A DNA stretch of 64,000 nucleotides from Acidobacteriota bacterium (GTDB taxonomy: Bacteria; Acidobacteriota; Terriglobia; Bryobacterales; Bryobacteraceae), in contig JAFLBB010000006.1 of assembly GCA_017304135.1 (NCBI GenBank), forward strand, positions 1-64,000, given 5' to 3'. Positions 35,126 to 47,013 of the stretch are shown in pieces. Under the pieces are notes generated by a model. That model had not been told where the DNA came from. It did no database searches and was given only the letters and a program-made list of their open reading frames with translations. The translations under genes and the position numbers were made by a program. Every line of letters begins with the position of its first letter. Position 1 is the stretch's first letter.

Positions 35126-36610
35126 CTACAACTTCGGATACACGTCCTTCAACGCCGGGTAGAGCTGCGTGAATACCTCATAGCCGCGAGCATAGGTGGC
35201 GGCGGTGGCGGGGTCGGGCGTGACGGTGGTTGTTTCGCGGATAGCGGCGCGGCAGGCGGCTTCGACCGACGGGAAGCGGCCGGAGCCGACCATGGCGAGG
35301 AGCCCGGCGCCGTAAGCGGAGCCTTCCTGGGTTTCCAGAGTGGCGATGGTTTTGTTGAAGGCATCGGCGAACATCTGACGCCAGAATGGGCTCTTGGCGC
35401 CGCCGCCGGAGAGACGAACCTTGTCAACGCGGGCGCCCATGCGCTCGACGAGCACGAGGCAGTCCTTCTGCGAATAGGTGACACCCTCAAGCAGGGCGCG
35501 CACCATGTCGGCGCGGGTGTGTTTGGCGGTGAGGCCGATCCAGGCGGCGCGTGCGTAGGCGTCGACGTGGGGCGTACGTTCGCCCATGAGATAGGGCATC
35601 CAATAGAGGCCTTGCGAGAGCGCGGCGGCGGTGGCGGCGAGAGCGGTGAGGTCGTCGTAGGATTCGGCGGGCGCAAGTTGGTTGCGGAACCACTGCAGAG
35701 ACAGCCCGGCGCCTTGCGTGACGCCCATCACATGCCACTTGCCCGGAACAGCGTGGCAGAAGGTGTGGACGCGGCCTTCGGGGTCGTAGGCGGGCTCGTC
35801 GAGATGAACGAACACGACGCCCGAGGTGCCGAGGGTGTCGCTGGCGATGCCGGGTTCAACGATGCCGTTGCCGACGGCGGAGCTGGCCTGGTCGCCGCCA
35901 CCGCCCACTACGGGCGTGCCGGGCTTGAGGCCGGTGAGGGCGGCGGCCGCTTCACTGACGCGGCCGGTGATCTCGGGCGACTCATAGACGCGAGGCAGGA
36001 TGGCGGGGTCGAGCTTGAGGCCTTCGATCATCTCGCCCGACCAGCGGCGGTGAACAACGTCGAGCAGCGAGGTGCCGGAGGCGTCGGAGACCTCGGTGGC
36101 GTACTCGCCGGTGAGGCAGAAGCGGATGTAGTCCTTGGGCAGCAGGACGTGTCGCACGCGGGCGAAGTTGGCGGGCTCGTGGTCGCGGACCCAAAGCAGT
36201 TTGGGCAGGGTGAAGCCGGTGAGGACAGGGTTGGCGGTCCAGCGGACGACGTTGGCGCGGCCGAGGGTGGCGTGAACGTAGTCGACCTGCTCCTGCGGAC
36301 GCTGATCACACCAGATGAGGGCGGGGCGGATGAGCTGGTTAGCCTCATCGAGCAGCGTTAGGCCGTGCATCTGGCCGGAGAGGCCGATGGCGGCGATCTG
36401 GGTGCCGTCGATGGCGGCGGCTTGCAGGACGCCGCGGATGGCCGCCTGGGCGGCATCCCACCAGTTCTCCGGGCGCTGTTCGGCCCAGAGCGGGCGGTGC
36501 ATGATGATGTCGTCGTGGGCGGCGGTGAAGCCGTGGGTTACCTGCCCCTCCTCGTTGATGAGGAGGGCGCGTGAGCCGCCGGTGCCGATGTCGATGCCGA
36601 GCCAGTACAT
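35126..36610 (-). CDS. xylB: Xylulokinase (FGGY family)
   Basis: Phosphorylates D-xylulose to xylulose 5-phosphate for the pentose phosphate pathway. 494 residues, standard length. N-terminal ATPase motif LGIDIGTGGSRALLI, substrate motif IGLSGQMHGL, catalytic Asp region VVGGGGDQASSAVGNGI, and the phosphate motif VRLSGGGAKSPFWRQM. The FGGY pattern is well kept, and xylulokinase rather than glycerol kinase is favoured by the SGQMHG segment. ATG 36610 is used; a GTG at 36616 is in frame. No ribosome binding site is evident. No xylA adjoins it. Confidence 0.94.
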   Translation of the reverse strand: MYWLGIDIGTGGSRALLINEEGQVTHGFTAAHDDIIMHRPLWAEQRPENWWDAAQAAIRGVLQAAAIDGTQIAAIGLSGQMHGLTLLDEANQLIRPALIWCDQRPQEQVDYVHATLGRANVVRWTANPVLTGFTLPKLLWVRDHEPANFARVRHVLLPKDYIRFCLTGEYATEVSDASGTSLLDVVHRRWSGEMIEGLKLDPAILPRVYESPEITGRVSEAAAALTGLKPGTPVVGGGGDQASSAVGNGIVEPGIASDTLGTSGVVFVHLDEPAYDPEGRVHTFCHAVPGKWHVMGVTQGAGLSLQWFRNQLAPAESYDDLTALAATAAALSQGLYWMPYLMGERTPHVDAYARAAWIGLTAKHTRADMVRALLEGVTYSQKDCLVLVERMGARVDKVRLSGGGAKSPFWRQMFADAFNKTIATLETQEGSAYGAGLLAMVGSGRFPSVEAACRAAIRETTTVTPDPATAATYARGYEVFTQLYPALKDVYPKL

Positions 36611-36702
36611 AAGCACACTATTGTACTGGCGCGGGTGAAGCGGCGCGTAGTTGTGTTGGCCCGGCGCCGCTGGTGCGGTACCCGTGGCAGCACCGGGCGA
36701 GC

Positions 36703-36888
36703 CTAAGCAGAGAGACGGGCGCTGGCCGGGTTAGCCTGCTCAGCGGACAGGATCTCCAGGATGCCGCTCAGATAGGCGCGGAACTCGGCGTCGTTGCCGC
36801 GATCCATGGCATCGTGGGCGCGGCGGATGAGTGCTTCGAGAGCGGCGGTTTCCCGCTTGACAGGAACGTAGAACTCCGTAACAGCCAT
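36703..36888 (-). CDS. Small helical protein, paralogue of the 87-residue protein upstream
   Basis: 61 residues, unannotated. GGGAGGAG precedes the ATG by 6-8 bases, strong support for translation. The segment EALIRRAHDAMDRGNDAEF aligns without gaps to the neighbouring protein at 37150-37413, with 12 identities over about 32 positions including the shared GN turn. The predicted form is a helix-turn-helix hairpin. No function is known. Confidence 0.75.
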   Translation of the reverse strand: MAVTEFYVPVKRETAALEALIRRAHDAMDRGNDAEFRAYLSGILEILSAEQANPASARLSA

Positions 36889-36978
36889 GATGGTCTCCTC
36901 CCATACGGGCGGCCGGGACTTCTGTGAGCCCTGATTGGGGGGTGTCAGCCGCTGCCGGCTGGTCAGCCCTGGTGATGA

Positions 36979-36998
36979 CCGCTTATTGGTGTAAGCGG
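36979..36998. promoter_or_regulatory. Perfect inverted repeat CCGCTTA-N6-TAAGCGG
   Basis: Two 7-bp arms with a 6-base loop lie about 90 bp upstream of the 61-residue gene. There is no U-tract on either side, so an operator or RNA hairpin is more likely than a terminator. The function is not established. Confidence 0.35.
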
Positions 36999-37084
36999 GA
37001 TTCAGTGGCCAAGCGGATCAGGCAAAGCTGATTTAATGTGAGCGGACGACAGAGAGGCTGTGGGGCTGGCTGGGGGTGGACGTG

Positions 37085-37127
37085 AAAACGGCGCGGAGGG
37101 CTCCCTAAGAATGAGTCCACCGCGCCG
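37085..37127 (-). terminator. Rho-independent terminator after the 87-residue gene
   Basis: On the minus strand the arms CGGCGCGG and CCGCGCCG (37120-37127 and 37089-37096) pair and continue with a partly paired interior. A TTTT run follows at 37088-37085. It lies 23 bp past the gene's stop and would end its transcript, leaving the 61-residue gene on a separate one. Confidence 0.65.
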
Positions 37128-37149
37128 GATTAAGTGCGAATCGCCTAGA

Positions 37150-37413
37150 TCAGGCGGATTGTCGCATGGCCAACAGTTCCCCCGAGTAGTGCGTTTCGGT
37201 GGGAACAGGCATGCGGGTGTAGGGAGAGCCGGCGAGCAGTTCAAAAATCCGGGTTAGGTGTTCCCGTGACTCCTGCATGTTTCCACTCCGGACGGCCTGG
37301 TCAGCCTGATCCAGAAGGCTCTCGATGGGATTGATTGGGGTGACGTTCGGGTGGTCGGACACCGAAGCGGCCCCGTGGTTATGCACAAGTTCTTGCGACT
37401 TGTTTCGCTGCAT
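37150..37413 (-). CDS. Small helical protein, paralogue of the 61-residue protein
   Basis: 87 residues. GAGGAGGAG lies 7-9 bases upstream of ATG 37413. The core ESLLDQADQAVRSGNMQES matches the 61-residue neighbour in spacing and hydrophobic pattern, but this protein adds an N-terminal polar stretch and a tail (PVPTETHYSGELLAMRQSA). No signal peptide. The function is unknown; the tail differences suggest divergence after duplication. Confidence 0.75.
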   Translation of the reverse strand: MQRNKSQELVHNHGAASVSDHPNVTPINPIESLLDQADQAVRSGNMQESREHLTRIFELLAGSPYTRMPVPTETHYSGELLAMRQSA

Positions 37414-37640
37414 AGGTATTCTCCTCCTCAAATCCTGAACGCGACGGCAAGTCACCGTGCAGCCCAGGATTTTTTCACTCTACCCTCTTTTTCTTTCGTG
37501 GGGAATGGTGAACCCGCAGTTGGGGGCAAAAACAGTACGAAGGTAATCGAAGTAATGGGATGCCAGGTCGGGCGTTCGGTTGGGACCCCTAGTACGCTTT
37601 GGGGCCGCGGAGGCAGTTGGTTTCAGACGGACTAGGCGAT

Positions 37641-38579
37641 CTAGGCCCCTGCAGTGAGTTTCTGCATGAGGAACGGGAGGTAGGCGGCGCCGAAGAGTCC
37701 GGCCTGGTTGCCGAGGGTGGCGGGCTCGATGCGGGTGTGCGTATGGCGGAAGGTGAATGAGCGGGTCTGGATCTGCTCCATCATCGCCGGGGCGAAGAAC
37801 TTCCAAGCGGGCAAGACGCCTCCGCTCAACAGATAGAGAGGAAAGTTGAAGATATTGATGAGCGACGCCAAGCCGATGCCGAGGGCCATGCCCATCTGTT
37901 CGAAAACACGCTGGGCGTTGCGATTTCCCCCCTCGGCGAGGTCGAAGACATCCTTGGCAGTGAGGTTGTCACCGAGGGTGACGAGCTTGGCCATGGCCTC
38001 AACAGCGGTGGCCGAGGCGTGCTTTTCCAGGCAACCGGAGTTGCCGCAGCCGCAGGGATAGCCGTCCGGCAGGACGGTAATGTGTCCAAGTTCGCCGGCC
38101 ATGCCCACGAAGCCGTGGAGGACGCGGCCACCGGCGATGATGCCGCCGCCGATACCGGTACCCAGCGTGAGCAGGACCAGGTCGTTGACGTCGCGTCCGG
38201 CGCCGATCCACTTCTCGCCCAAAGCGGCAGCGTTTGCGTCGTTTTCCAGAACCACGGGGGTGTTCAGGCGGCGGGCGAGTTCGTCGCGCATGGGAAAGCC
38301 GTCGAAGCCAAGCAGGTTGTGGGTGCCGACGATGCGCCCCTCCTCGATGTTGATGAAGCCGGGCACGCCGATGCCGATGCCGTGAAAGCCGGCCGAGCCG
38401 TAGCGGGCGCGCAGCTGGTTGATGGCGGCGGCGATGTCGTCGAGGACGGCGTCGCGGCCCTCTTCGAAGTTGGTGGCGCCGGCGATTTTGTCGAGAAGGC
38501 GGCCGGAGCGGTCGACGGCGGCGGCGCGGAGGTTGGTGCCGCCGAGGTCGACGCCAATCGTGTAGGCGAGTTCTGACAT
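37641..38579 (-). CDS. ROK-family sugar kinase (glucokinase-like)
   Basis: 312 residues. ATP-binding motif IGVDLGGTNLRAAAVD, catalytic region VVLENDANAAALGE, second phosphate motif TLGTGIGGGIIAGG, and the ROK zinc motif GELGHITVLPDGYPCGCG with CLEKHASATA. It phosphorylates glucose or a related hexose with ATP; ROK specificity is hard to call. The frame stays open far upstream, but homology starts at MSELAYTIGVDL, so ATG 38579 is the start. The divergent BNR gene begins 122 bp away. Confidence 0.92.
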   Translation of the reverse strand: MSELAYTIGVDLGGTNLRAAAVDRSGRLLDKIAGATNFEEGRDAVLDDIAAAINQLRARYGSAGFHGIGIGVPGFINIEEGRIVGTHNLLGFDGFPMRDELARRLNTPVVLENDANAAALGEKWIGAGRDVNDLVLLTLGTGIGGGIIAGGRVLHGFVGMAGELGHITVLPDGYPCGCGNSGCLEKHASATAVEAMAKLVTLGDNLTAKDVFDLAEGGNRNAQRVFEQMGMALGIGLASLINIFNFPLYLLSGGVLPAWKFFAPAMMEQIQTRSFTFRHTHTRIEPATLGNQAGLFGAAYLPFLMQKLTAGA

Positions 38580-38700
38580 GAACATGCAGCATAGCATTGC
38601 AGTGGAGTGCTGGGCAGCAGGGGCGTAGTTGGGGCTGAACGGTTTGGGGTGGCTTCGTTTCTTACTTGACGGAGGCGCAGAAAGGGCGTAGAAAACAGGA

Positions 38701-39852
38701 ATGGCATTGAGCACAACACCCCGCCTGCTGGTTGGCACGAAGAAGGGGGCCTGGATGTTGCAGGCCGATGGGGCCCGGAGGCGCTGGAACATTTCCGCTC
38801 CGATCTGTTTCGGCACTTCGGTGTTCCACATTGTGCAGGACCCGCGCGAGCCGAAGCGCATGGTGCTGTCGTCGAAGGCGGGGCACCTGGGTCCGACGGT
38901 GATGGTGAGCAAGGACGGCGGCAAGAAATGGACCGAAGCCAAGCGGCCGCCGGCGTTTCCGGAAGGGCTGGCGCGGAAGAGCCACAGCGGAGTGGACGAG
39001 CCGCGCACGGTGGACCACGTCTTCTGGCTGCAGCCGGGCCATGCTTCGGAGAAGGGCGTGTGGTACGCGGGCACCTCACCGCAGGGACTGTTCCGCAGCG
39101 AAGACCACGGCGACACCTGGCAAAGCGTGGACGGCTTCAACCAGCATGAGAAGTGGTCCGACTGGTGCGGCATGAAGGAAGACTCGCCGCCCGATGGGGC
39201 GCGCCTGCATTCGATCAACGTCGATCCTCGCGATGCGCGGCATCTCTACATCGGCATGTCGGCGGGCGGAGTGTTTGAGTCGTGCGATGGCGGCGCGACA
39301 TGGACGCCATTGAACAAGGGGTGCTCGGCGGAGTTTCTGCCTTCTCCCGACGCCGAGTACGGGCACGACCCGCATTGCGTGCGCCTGCATCCGCTGATGC
39401 CGGACCGGCTCTACCAGCAGAACCATTGCGGCATCTACCGCATGGAGCGCGGCGCGGGGGTGTGGGAGCGGATCGGGATGAAGATGCCGAAAAAGGTGGG
39501 CGATATCGGCTTCCCTGTGGTGCTCCATCCGCGCGATCCGGATACATGCTGGGTCTTCCCGATGGATGGGACGAGCGTGTGGCCGCGGACAAGCCCGGAG
39601 GGCAAGCCGGCGGTCTACCGGACGTCGAACGCGGGCAAGAGTTGGCAGCGGCAGGATAAGGGCATGCCGGATTCGAACGCGTGGTGGACGGTGTTCCGGC
39701 AAGCTATGACGGCCGATACGGAGAAGCGCGTGGGCTTGTACTTCGGAACGACGCAGGGCGCGGTGTGGGCCAGCCGCGACGAGGGCGAGAGTTGGAAGGC
39801 GATTGCCGAGGGGCTGCCTAGGATCCAGAGCGTGGAGGCGGCGTACCTGTAG
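38701..39852 (+). CDS. BNR/Asp-box beta-propeller protein (sialidase-like fold)
   Basis: 383 residues without a signal peptide. At least four Asp-box repeats are visible: SKDGGKKW, SEDHGDTW, SCDGGATW and SRDEGESW. These repeats define a six- or seven-bladed propeller as in sialidases and VPS10-type proteins. No sialidase Arg triad stands out, so an enzyme role is doubtful. Its stop overlaps the GTG of the MoaD-like gene by one base; the two are likely co-translated and may form a complex. Confidence 0.87.
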   Translation: MALSTTPRLLVGTKKGAWMLQADGARRRWNISAPICFGTSVFHIVQDPREPKRMVLSSKAGHLGPTVMVSKDGGKKWTEAKRPPAFPEGLARKSHSGVDEPRTVDHVFWLQPGHASEKGVWYAGTSPQGLFRSEDHGDTWQSVDGFNQHEKWSDWCGMKEDSPPDGARLHSINVDPRDARHLYIGMSAGGVFESCDGGATWTPLNKGCSAEFLPSPDAEYGHDPHCVRLHPLMPDRLYQQNHCGIYRMERGAGVWERIGMKMPKKVGDIGFPVVLHPRDPDTCWVFPMDGTSVWPRTSPEGKPAVYRTSNAGKSWQRQDKGMPDSNAWWTVFRQAMTADTEKRVGLYFGTTQGAVWASRDEGESWKAIAEGLPRIQSVEAAYL

Positions 39853-40208
39853 TGGGCGCGCACGTTCGCGTCTACATTCCCGGACCGCTGCGCAGCTATA
39901 CGCGGGAGCGGGGCGAGTGCGTGGTGGAAAGCGAGGCTGGGGCGAGCGTGGGCGATCTGCTGGAGTCGCTCGAGCGGCAGTTCCCGGGCATCCGCTTTCG
40001 GATGATCGACGAGGCGGGGCGGATTCGCGAACACATCCGGTTATTCGTGGATGGCGAGCGGGCCGGGGCGCTGAGTGTAAAGGCGGGTAAAGAACTGCAA
40101 ATCATCTGCGCCATCAGCGGAGGGAGGGAACCTTTGGAGGAGCCGCAGCGTCTCGATGGGCAGGAAGGGATTCAACAGTCTGGTAGTGGAACCGATAGAA
40201 GAGGGTAA
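39852..40208 (+). CDS. MoaD/ThiS-family ubiquitin-like protein with C-terminal extension
   Basis: 118 residues. The beta-grasp core runs to about 89 (RVYIPGPLRSYTRERGE, FPGIRFRMIDEAGRIREHI) and ends in AISGG, the expected diglycine of sulfur carriers. About 27 further residues follow (REPLEEPQR onward), so the diglycine is not terminal. Canonical MoaD/ThiS need a free GG for activation. GTG 39852 overlaps the BNR stop. No MoeB/ThiF-type activating enzyme is nearby. Either the tail is removed or the protein is not a sulfur carrier. Confidence 0.82.
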   Translation: MGAHVRVYIPGPLRSYTRERGECVVESEAGASVGDLLESLERQFPGIRFRMIDEAGRIREHIRLFVDGERAGALSVKAGKELQIICAISGGREPLEEPQRLDGQEGIQQSGSGTDRRG

Positions 40209-40220
40209 GGGAGGAATCGT

Positions 40221-40841
40221 ATGGACATCCTCGGTGATCGCAAATATGTCGAGTTGCCAGGGGAAACCGTACATGAGCTGCCACCCCTGTTGGTGCATGA
40301 GCAGCCGCCGGTCCGCCGGCTCGACAAGGTAGTCGACATGGCAACGAACCTGATCGAGAAGGAAGACCTGGTGCCCAGCTACCCGCTGGACGCCATGGTG
40401 GGGGAGGCCGAGAGCGGACGCCGCAAGATGGATATGGCGTTGAACCTGGTGGACCGCTACCTGCGCATCGCGCACCACTGGCAGTGGGGCGACGATGTGC
40501 TGGAGTGGATCCGGCAGTGTGAGATCACGTTTGAGTCGAAGCCGAACCTGCGAGCGCTGCTACGGCCGGATGTGTGGCCGCATGCGGGACGGGCGAGCTT
40601 TGTGACGCTGCTTGAGGATAAGGCGGTGCCGGCGAGGGAGGGGGTGGATCTGGAAAAGGCGGTGGGCTTGCGGTTGACGTTCCGGCGGCGCCCGCAGCTG
40701 GATGTTTTTTCGGATCAGTTTCTCTTTTATCTGGACTCGACGGTGGCCAACAGTGCGTATCACACGTGGGCGAGCATGAGTCCGGCGACGGCGGGCGACC
40801 TGCCGCCGGAGCGGTTTCAGGTGAATGTGCTAAAGATGTAG
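40221..40841 (+). CDS. Hypothetical protein
   Basis: 206 residues, soluble, no signal peptide. GGGAGGA lies 5 bases before the ATG. The segment DMALNLVDRYLRIAHHWQWG is probably helical and FRRRPQLDVFSDQFLFYL beta-rich. I recognise no domain. It follows the MoaD-like gene by 12 bp in the same direction and may be part of that operon. Confidence 0.8.
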   Translation: MDILGDRKYVELPGETVHELPPLLVHEQPPVRRLDKVVDMATNLIEKEDLVPSYPLDAMVGEAESGRRKMDMALNLVDRYLRIAHHWQWGDDVLEWIRQCEITFESKPNLRALLRPDVWPHAGRASFVTLLEDKAVPAREGVDLEKAVGLRLTFRRRPQLDVFSDQFLFYLDSTVANSAYHTWASMSPATAGDLPPERFQVNVLKM

Positions 40842-40862
40842 GGCGCAGAGCGAGACGAAATG

Positions 40863-40896
40863 GAAAACGGGCGGACTCAATGGTCCGCCCGTTTTC
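40863..40896. terminator. Bidirectional rho-independent terminator
   Basis: A perfect 14-bp stem (arms 40863-40876 and 40883-40896, beginning GAAAACGGGC) with a TCAATG loop. A-rich and T-rich ends flank both sides, so it can stop transcription from the hypothetical gene on the left and from the PEP-CTERM gene on the right, which converge here. Confidence 0.85.
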
Positions 40897-40916
40897 ATCT
40901 GGGGGGGGGACGATCA

Positions 40917-41660
40917 CTACGCCTTGCAGCGGCGGATCATAGCCAACGTGGCCAGCCCGAGGCCCATCAGCGCGTAGGTGCCGGGCTCGGGGATCCCCTG
41001 CTGCTCAGGGATTTCTTCCAAAGTGATCGACTTGACCTGGAACTGAGAGCTACCGCCTCCCGTGGTGATGTTGACGCTGGTGAAGGCGATGGGAAACGCG
41101 AAGTTGTAGGTTTGGCCCGCGTCTCCGCCGTGGATGTAGGGGCCGGCGGCGGGACCGAGAATGTTGATCACCGCGGTTTCCTCGGGGCTGCCCCCGATGC
41201 AGATCCGGCCGAAGCAGGTGGGCGGAACGGTCGCATCCAGCCCCTTGAAGGTGATCGCGGAAATGTACCAGCCGGGCGTCAGGGCGTTGATGCTCAGGGT
41301 TTCCGTGGCCAGCACCTGGTCGACTTCATCGCGATAGAACGGATCATTCAGCGGCGTGTAGACACCGATGCCGCCGGAATCACAGCCCAAATAGTTCCCG
41401 TCTTCGCAGGAGATGTAGGCCAGGGCCGAGTTGCCATTAATGTTCAGCGTGCTGCTGGCCGAGAGGCTGATCGAGGGCAGGCCGGGCAGAACGTAAGGAT
41501 TGCTGTTGATGAGCGTATCGCCGTCGAGGTCCAACGGAATCGGCGACGTAGCGGGCGAGCCGAAGTAAGGGTCGCCGCTCTTGAAAACGATCGTAATGGG
41601 GGCGGCCAAAAGCGCGCCCGGAATAAGTACTGCAGCCGCAAGGGCCAGGATTCTCTTCAT
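40917..41660 (-). CDS. PEP-CTERM sorting-domain secreted protein
   Basis: 247 residues. Signal peptide MKRILALAAAVLIPGALLA; the C-terminus is a PEP-CTERM signal (PEPGTYALMGLGLATLAM, then RR). An exosortase should cleave at PEP and release or anchor it in the envelope, often linked to exopolysaccharide. The body is beta-rich with disulfide-type cysteines. GGAGGAGAG stands 6 bases before ATG 41660. No exosortase gene is in the window. Its sister is the protein at 61115-61942. Confidence 0.9.
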   Translation of the reverse strand: MKRILALAAAVLIPGALLAAPITIVFKSGDPYFGSPATSPIPLDLDGDTLINSNPYVLPGLPSISLSASSTLNINGNSALAYISCEDGNYLGCDSGGIGVYTPLNDPFYRDEVDQVLATETLSINALTPGWYISAITFKGLDATVPPTCFGRICIGGSPEETAVINILGPAAGPYIHGGDAGQTYNFAFPIAFTSVNITTGGGSSQFQVKSITLEEIPEQQGIPEPGTYALMGLGLATLAMIRRCKA

Positions 41661-41758
41661 CTGATCTCTCCTCCAATATTCGCGCCGGTGGGAAGCAATC
41701 AATGCTTTCCAGCCCCAGCGCACAGAAGGAGAATAGCGTCAATGGCACGGCAATTCCA

Positions 41759-41781
41759 TACTTTCACTCAGAATGAAAGTA
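41759..41781. promoter_or_regulatory. Perfect inverted repeat TACTTTCA-N7-TGAAAGTA upstream of the PEP-CTERM gene
   Basis: Arms 41759-41766 and 41774-41781 with a 7-base loop, about 100 bp upstream of the PEP-CTERM start at 41660. It is AT-rich against a GC-rich background, as typical for an operator. The regulator is unknown. Confidence 0.45.
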
Positions 41782-41877
41782 ATAGTACTGGACCATCAAC
41801 TTACTGAGTCATGAGTATTTACAGAAGAAGCGAGAATTAGTCCGGATTGGTACCACGCGGAGGGCCATTCCGCTCCA

Positions 41878-43404
41878 TTACCGCGCCGTAAGAGTACTTG
41901 TAAAGAATTGATCTACGTCTTGCTTGAACTTCGTTAAGGAAGTTTCGTGAATGTACATCATATGCCCGGCCTCGTACTCGGTGAACTGGAAGTTTTTGCG
42001 CAGATTACTATCCAGGCCCATGTGATGGATCGTGTAGAGGGCTGCTTCAAAGGGGGTCGCCAGATCATAGTAACCGGAGGCGACAAAGATCTTCATGTAA
42101 GGATTCTTGGCGAGGGCTTCGCGCAAGGCGAGGGAGGTGTCGGCGTAACCCTGGCCGCCGGGGGTGGAGGCGATGTGGAAGTCCCAGGGAGCGGTGACGC
42201 CGCCGCCTAGGGCAAAGTACTCGTACTCGGTTTCAAAGCCCAGCTCTTCGCGGGCATACTGGTTCATGGCCGAGGTGTAGGGGGGACGAATGGCGGTTAA
42301 GGAGGGATCAAATTCCGGCCGTTCGGAGGCGAGGCTGCCTTCGTTGGAGGCGGTGAGGCGGCCATCGAGGCGGCCGACGGTGAGGCCCTTTTCGCGGAGC
42401 AGTTCCTTGCAGAAACGCTGGATTTCGATGCGCAGGTCGGAGCGGTCAACGAAAGCGGGGCTGAGTCCGGTGAGGCGGGCCAGGTGGGCCACAGCTCTCT
42501 GGCGCTCGGCGGCGGTCAGCGAGTCACCTTTATAAAGGATGCTCTGATACTCGCCGGAAGCGTAACGCCGGGACTCGCCGATGGCTTTTTCGAGCGAGGC
42601 CTGAAGATCGGCCGGGAGACGCTTGTGGTAGTGAGCAATCGCGGTGTATGTGGGCAGGAAGACGGCGTAGGGCAGGTCGTTGCCGCGGGCAAAGCGGGCG
42701 GTTTGGAAGTTGAGGATGGTGGAGATGAGGAAGATGCCATTGAACGAAACTCCCTTTTCCACGAGGTGGCCGGCGAGCCCGGCGGCGCGTGTGGTGCCGT
42801 AGCTTTCCCCGGCGAGGAAGAGCGGCGAACCCCAGCGGCGGTTCTCGGTGAGCCAGGTGCGGATGACCGTGCCCACCGATTCGATGTCGCCGCGCAGGGA
42901 GAAGAAGCGCTTGGCGATGTCGGGCGTTTTGGCGCGCGAGTAGCCGGTGCCGACGGGGTCGATGAAGACGAGATCGGTTTTGTCGAGCCAGGTGGAGGGG
43001 TTATCGACGAGGCGGTAGGGCGGCGGAGGCATGGAGCCGTCGGCGTTCATGGGAACGCGGCGCGGGCCGATGGCGCCGAGGTGGAGCCACAGCGATCCGG
43101 CGCCGGGGCCGCCGTTGAAGCAGAAGGTGACGGGCCGCTGCTTGGTGTCGGCGGAGTCGACCAGGTAGGCGGTGTAGAAGAGCTGCGCTTCGATTTCGCC
43201 GGCTTCGGTCTTGATGGGCAAAAAGCCGGTGAGCGAGCGGTAGGCGAGGTCCTTGCCGCCCACTTTGATGGAGTGGGGTTTCAGGATGGCCTTTTCATCA
43301 CGGAAGGTGAGAGGCGCGGCGGGTTTGGCCGCCTGCGCCTGGGGTGGCGGGCCTTGGGCAAGGGCGGCACAGCAGAGGATGGCGGCGATCGCGAGGCGAT
43401 GCAT
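41878..43404 (-). CDS. Secreted serine carboxypeptidase (S10 family)
   Basis: 508 residues. Signal peptide MHRLAIAAILCCAALAQ. S10 motifs: FNGGPGAGSLWLHLGAIGP, nucleophile LAGESYGTTRAAG, catalytic Asp in ASGYYDLATPFEA and His in EAGHMMYIHE. It removes C-terminal residues from peptides, likely in the periplasm or outside. AGGAGG lies 6 bases before ATG 43404, a strong ribosome binding site. It is 12 bp downstream of metH on the same strand, but a functional link is not apparent. Confidence 0.94.
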   Translation of the reverse strand: MHRLAIAAILCCAALAQGPPPQAQAAKPAAPLTFRDEKAILKPHSIKVGGKDLAYRSLTGFLPIKTEAGEIEAQLFYTAYLVDSADTKQRPVTFCFNGGPGAGSLWLHLGAIGPRRVPMNADGSMPPPPYRLVDNPSTWLDKTDLVFIDPVGTGYSRAKTPDIAKRFFSLRGDIESVGTVIRTWLTENRRWGSPLFLAGESYGTTRAAGLAGHLVEKGVSFNGIFLISTILNFQTARFARGNDLPYAVFLPTYTAIAHYHKRLPADLQASLEKAIGESRRYASGEYQSILYKGDSLTAAERQRAVAHLARLTGLSPAFVDRSDLRIEIQRFCKELLREKGLTVGRLDGRLTASNEGSLASERPEFDPSLTAIRPPYTSAMNQYAREELGFETEYEYFALGGGVTAPWDFHIASTPGGQGYADTSLALREALAKNPYMKIFVASGYYDLATPFEAALYTIHHMGLDSNLRKNFQFTEYEAGHMMYIHETSLTKFKQDVDQFFTSTLTAR

Positions 43405-43416
43405 GAGGACCTCCTG

Positions 43417-46971
<3,555 letters not shown>

Positions 46972-47013
46972 GGGGAAAGAAATAATTAGTTTGAGTGTAT
47001 CATTGGGCCTGAA

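Noticed and set aside
35120-36361. Long plus-strand open frame opposite xylB
   Set aside because: It is Gly/Ala-rich noise from the GC-rich complement; the minus strand carries all FGGY kinase motifs.
38580-39218. Upstream extension of the ROK kinase frame on the minus strand
   Set aside because: The extension overlaps the start of the BNR gene and has no homology; the kinase starts at MSELAYTIG.
41743-41757. Sigma-54-like element TGGCACGGCAATTCC near the PEP-CTERM gene
   Set aside because: On the plus strand it points away from that gene and has CC instead of GC at -12; on the minus strand the GG-to-GC spacing is 9 instead of 10.
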